Shown: positions 4,442-5,093 of the stretch, one piece after another
Position numbering within the stretch: position 1 is the first letter of the stretch
Layout of the letters: every line of letters starts with the position of its first letter
Source: Bacillota bacterium
GTDB taxonomy: Bacteria > Bacillota > Clostridia > Tissierellales > Peptoniphilaceae
Direction: 5' to 3'
Length of the DNA: 5,093 bases
Assembly (NCBI GenBank): GCA_023443025.1
Contig: JAEZWM010000037.1
Span: 1 to 5,093, forward strand
The notes under the pieces: model-generated
Database searches by the model: none
Told to the model about the DNA's origin: nothing
What the model saw: only the letters and a program-made list of their open reading frames with translations
Made by a program: the position numbers and the translations under genes

Positions 4442-5093
4442 TAAAATATATTTACCAGCTTCTCTAATGCTTAGTGGGTTCATTTTATTCTCGTGTTTCC
4501 TAATAAACTCTCTCACCCATTCCGGGTTGGTTTTGGAATAATCTCTTAAGCTCCATCCAATTGCCTTATTAATAAAGAATTCATTTGAACCAAGATTATT
4601 CACAATTATTTTTTCAAGTAGTTCTTTATTAGTGTCTTCTTTTCTAGATAGCTGATGATCGATTGCAATCCTTCTCATCCAAAAATCACCATTTATAGAC
4701 AAGTCCAACATTAAATCGTCGATTCTATTATCTTTTAAACCAATTTTCCCTATTATTCTATCAAAGCTATCTATGGTATCCCACCACTGCTTTTTCTTTG
4801 CATAGCTTAGAATTTTAGGGACATCCTCATAGCGAAGAATTCTTTGCATACCTTTAAGGTAATCCGTAACAAAATATTGGAATTCTCTGTATTCATCGGC
4901 ATAACAAGTATCTAAGAATATCCAGTCTATCCTTTTCAATTTAACTTCTCTTTTTATAAGCTCACTATAAATAGCTCTTCTTTGAGGTGTTTTAATGCCA
5001 TAGAATTTAAACTGGTTTCTCATATAGTTTTCCATACGAACTGCATTTTCCGGATTACTATTTTGTTCAAATTCTCTCTTTATAGCTAAATAC
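4430..5093 (-). CDS. AlkD-like DNA alkylation repair protein, 5' end outside window
   Basis: This is a HEAT-like repeat DNA glycosylase of the DNA alkylation repair family (PF08713, AlkC/AlkD), which removes positively charged alkylated bases such as 3- and 7-alkylpurines without flipping them. Numbered from the ATG at 5035, QWWDTID (83-89) holds the Trp and Asp that correspond to Trp109 and Asp113 of Bacillus cereus AlkD. WMRR (119-122) supplies the Arg equivalent to Arg148, and FFINKAIGWSLRDYSKT (153-169) carries the Trp equivalent to Trp187. The ATG at 5035 is not the true start. The frame stays open to the right edge and reads YLAIKREFEQNSNPENAVR before it, the usual N-terminal helix of the family. 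About 220 residues are visible against about 237 in AlkD, so roughly 10-20 are missing. The catalytic residues are intact, so the protein is probably active. Confidence 0.9.
   Translation of the reverse strand, partial: YLAIKREFEQNSNPENAVRMENYMRNQFKFYGIKTPQRRAIYSELIKREVKLKRIDWIFLDTCYADEYREFQYFVTDYLKGMQRILRYEDVPKILSYAKKKQWWDTIDSFDRIIGKIGLKDNRIDDLMLDLSINGDFWMRRIAIDHQLSRKEDTNKELLEKIIVNNLGSNEFFINKAIGWSLRDYSKTNPEWVREFIRKHENKMNPLSIREAGKYILGEL

Noticed and set aside
5033..5035. The ATG at 5035 as start of the alkylation repair protein.
   Set aside because: The frame continues upstream to the window edge with residues typical of the family N-terminus (NPENAVRMENYM), so the real start lies outside.

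Overview
The window is AT-rich, with strong AGGAGG-type ribosome binding sites, U-tract intrinsic terminators and sigma-A style promoters. Together with the gene families present, this suggests a low-GC Gram-positive anaerobe (Firmicutes, probably Clostridia or Tissierellia). That assignment is an inference from composition and gene content, not from a marker gene. No mobile element, CRISPR array, tRNA or rRNA is visible.

Layout, left to right. Positions 1-60 carry a consensus promoter and a strong ribosome binding site facing left, for a gene that starts just outside the window. Facing right is a YeiH-family membrane protein (putative sulfate exporter family, 151-1158). It ends at a bidirectional hairpin terminator (1160-1187) shared with a convergent two-gene operon on the minus strand: a YbaN/DUF454 small membrane protein (2133-1693) whose stop overlaps the start of a nitroreductase-family flavoprotein (1696-1190) as ATGA. 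Next come about 400 bases with no intact gene (2134-2534), inside which lies a decayed fragment of a second copy of the lipoprotein gene found further right. Then, all on the minus strand, come a class I SAM-dependent methyltransferase (3200-2535), a dyad-rich intergenic region (3201-3387), a DUF4846 lipoprotein (4335-3388), and an AlkD-like DNA alkylation repair HEAT-repeat protein (4430 to beyond 5093). The last gene has its own intrinsic terminator built into its stop codon and final codons.

The genes look like mostly separate short transcription units rather than one pathway. Only ybaN and the nitroreductase gene show clear coupling. The least understood items are the DUF4846 lipoprotein, whose Cys and His placement resembles a papain-like/NlpC-P60 arrangement, the relic of its paralogue, and the palindromes upstream of the methyltransferase and of the unseen left-hand gene. 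I see no convincing new multi-gene system here.
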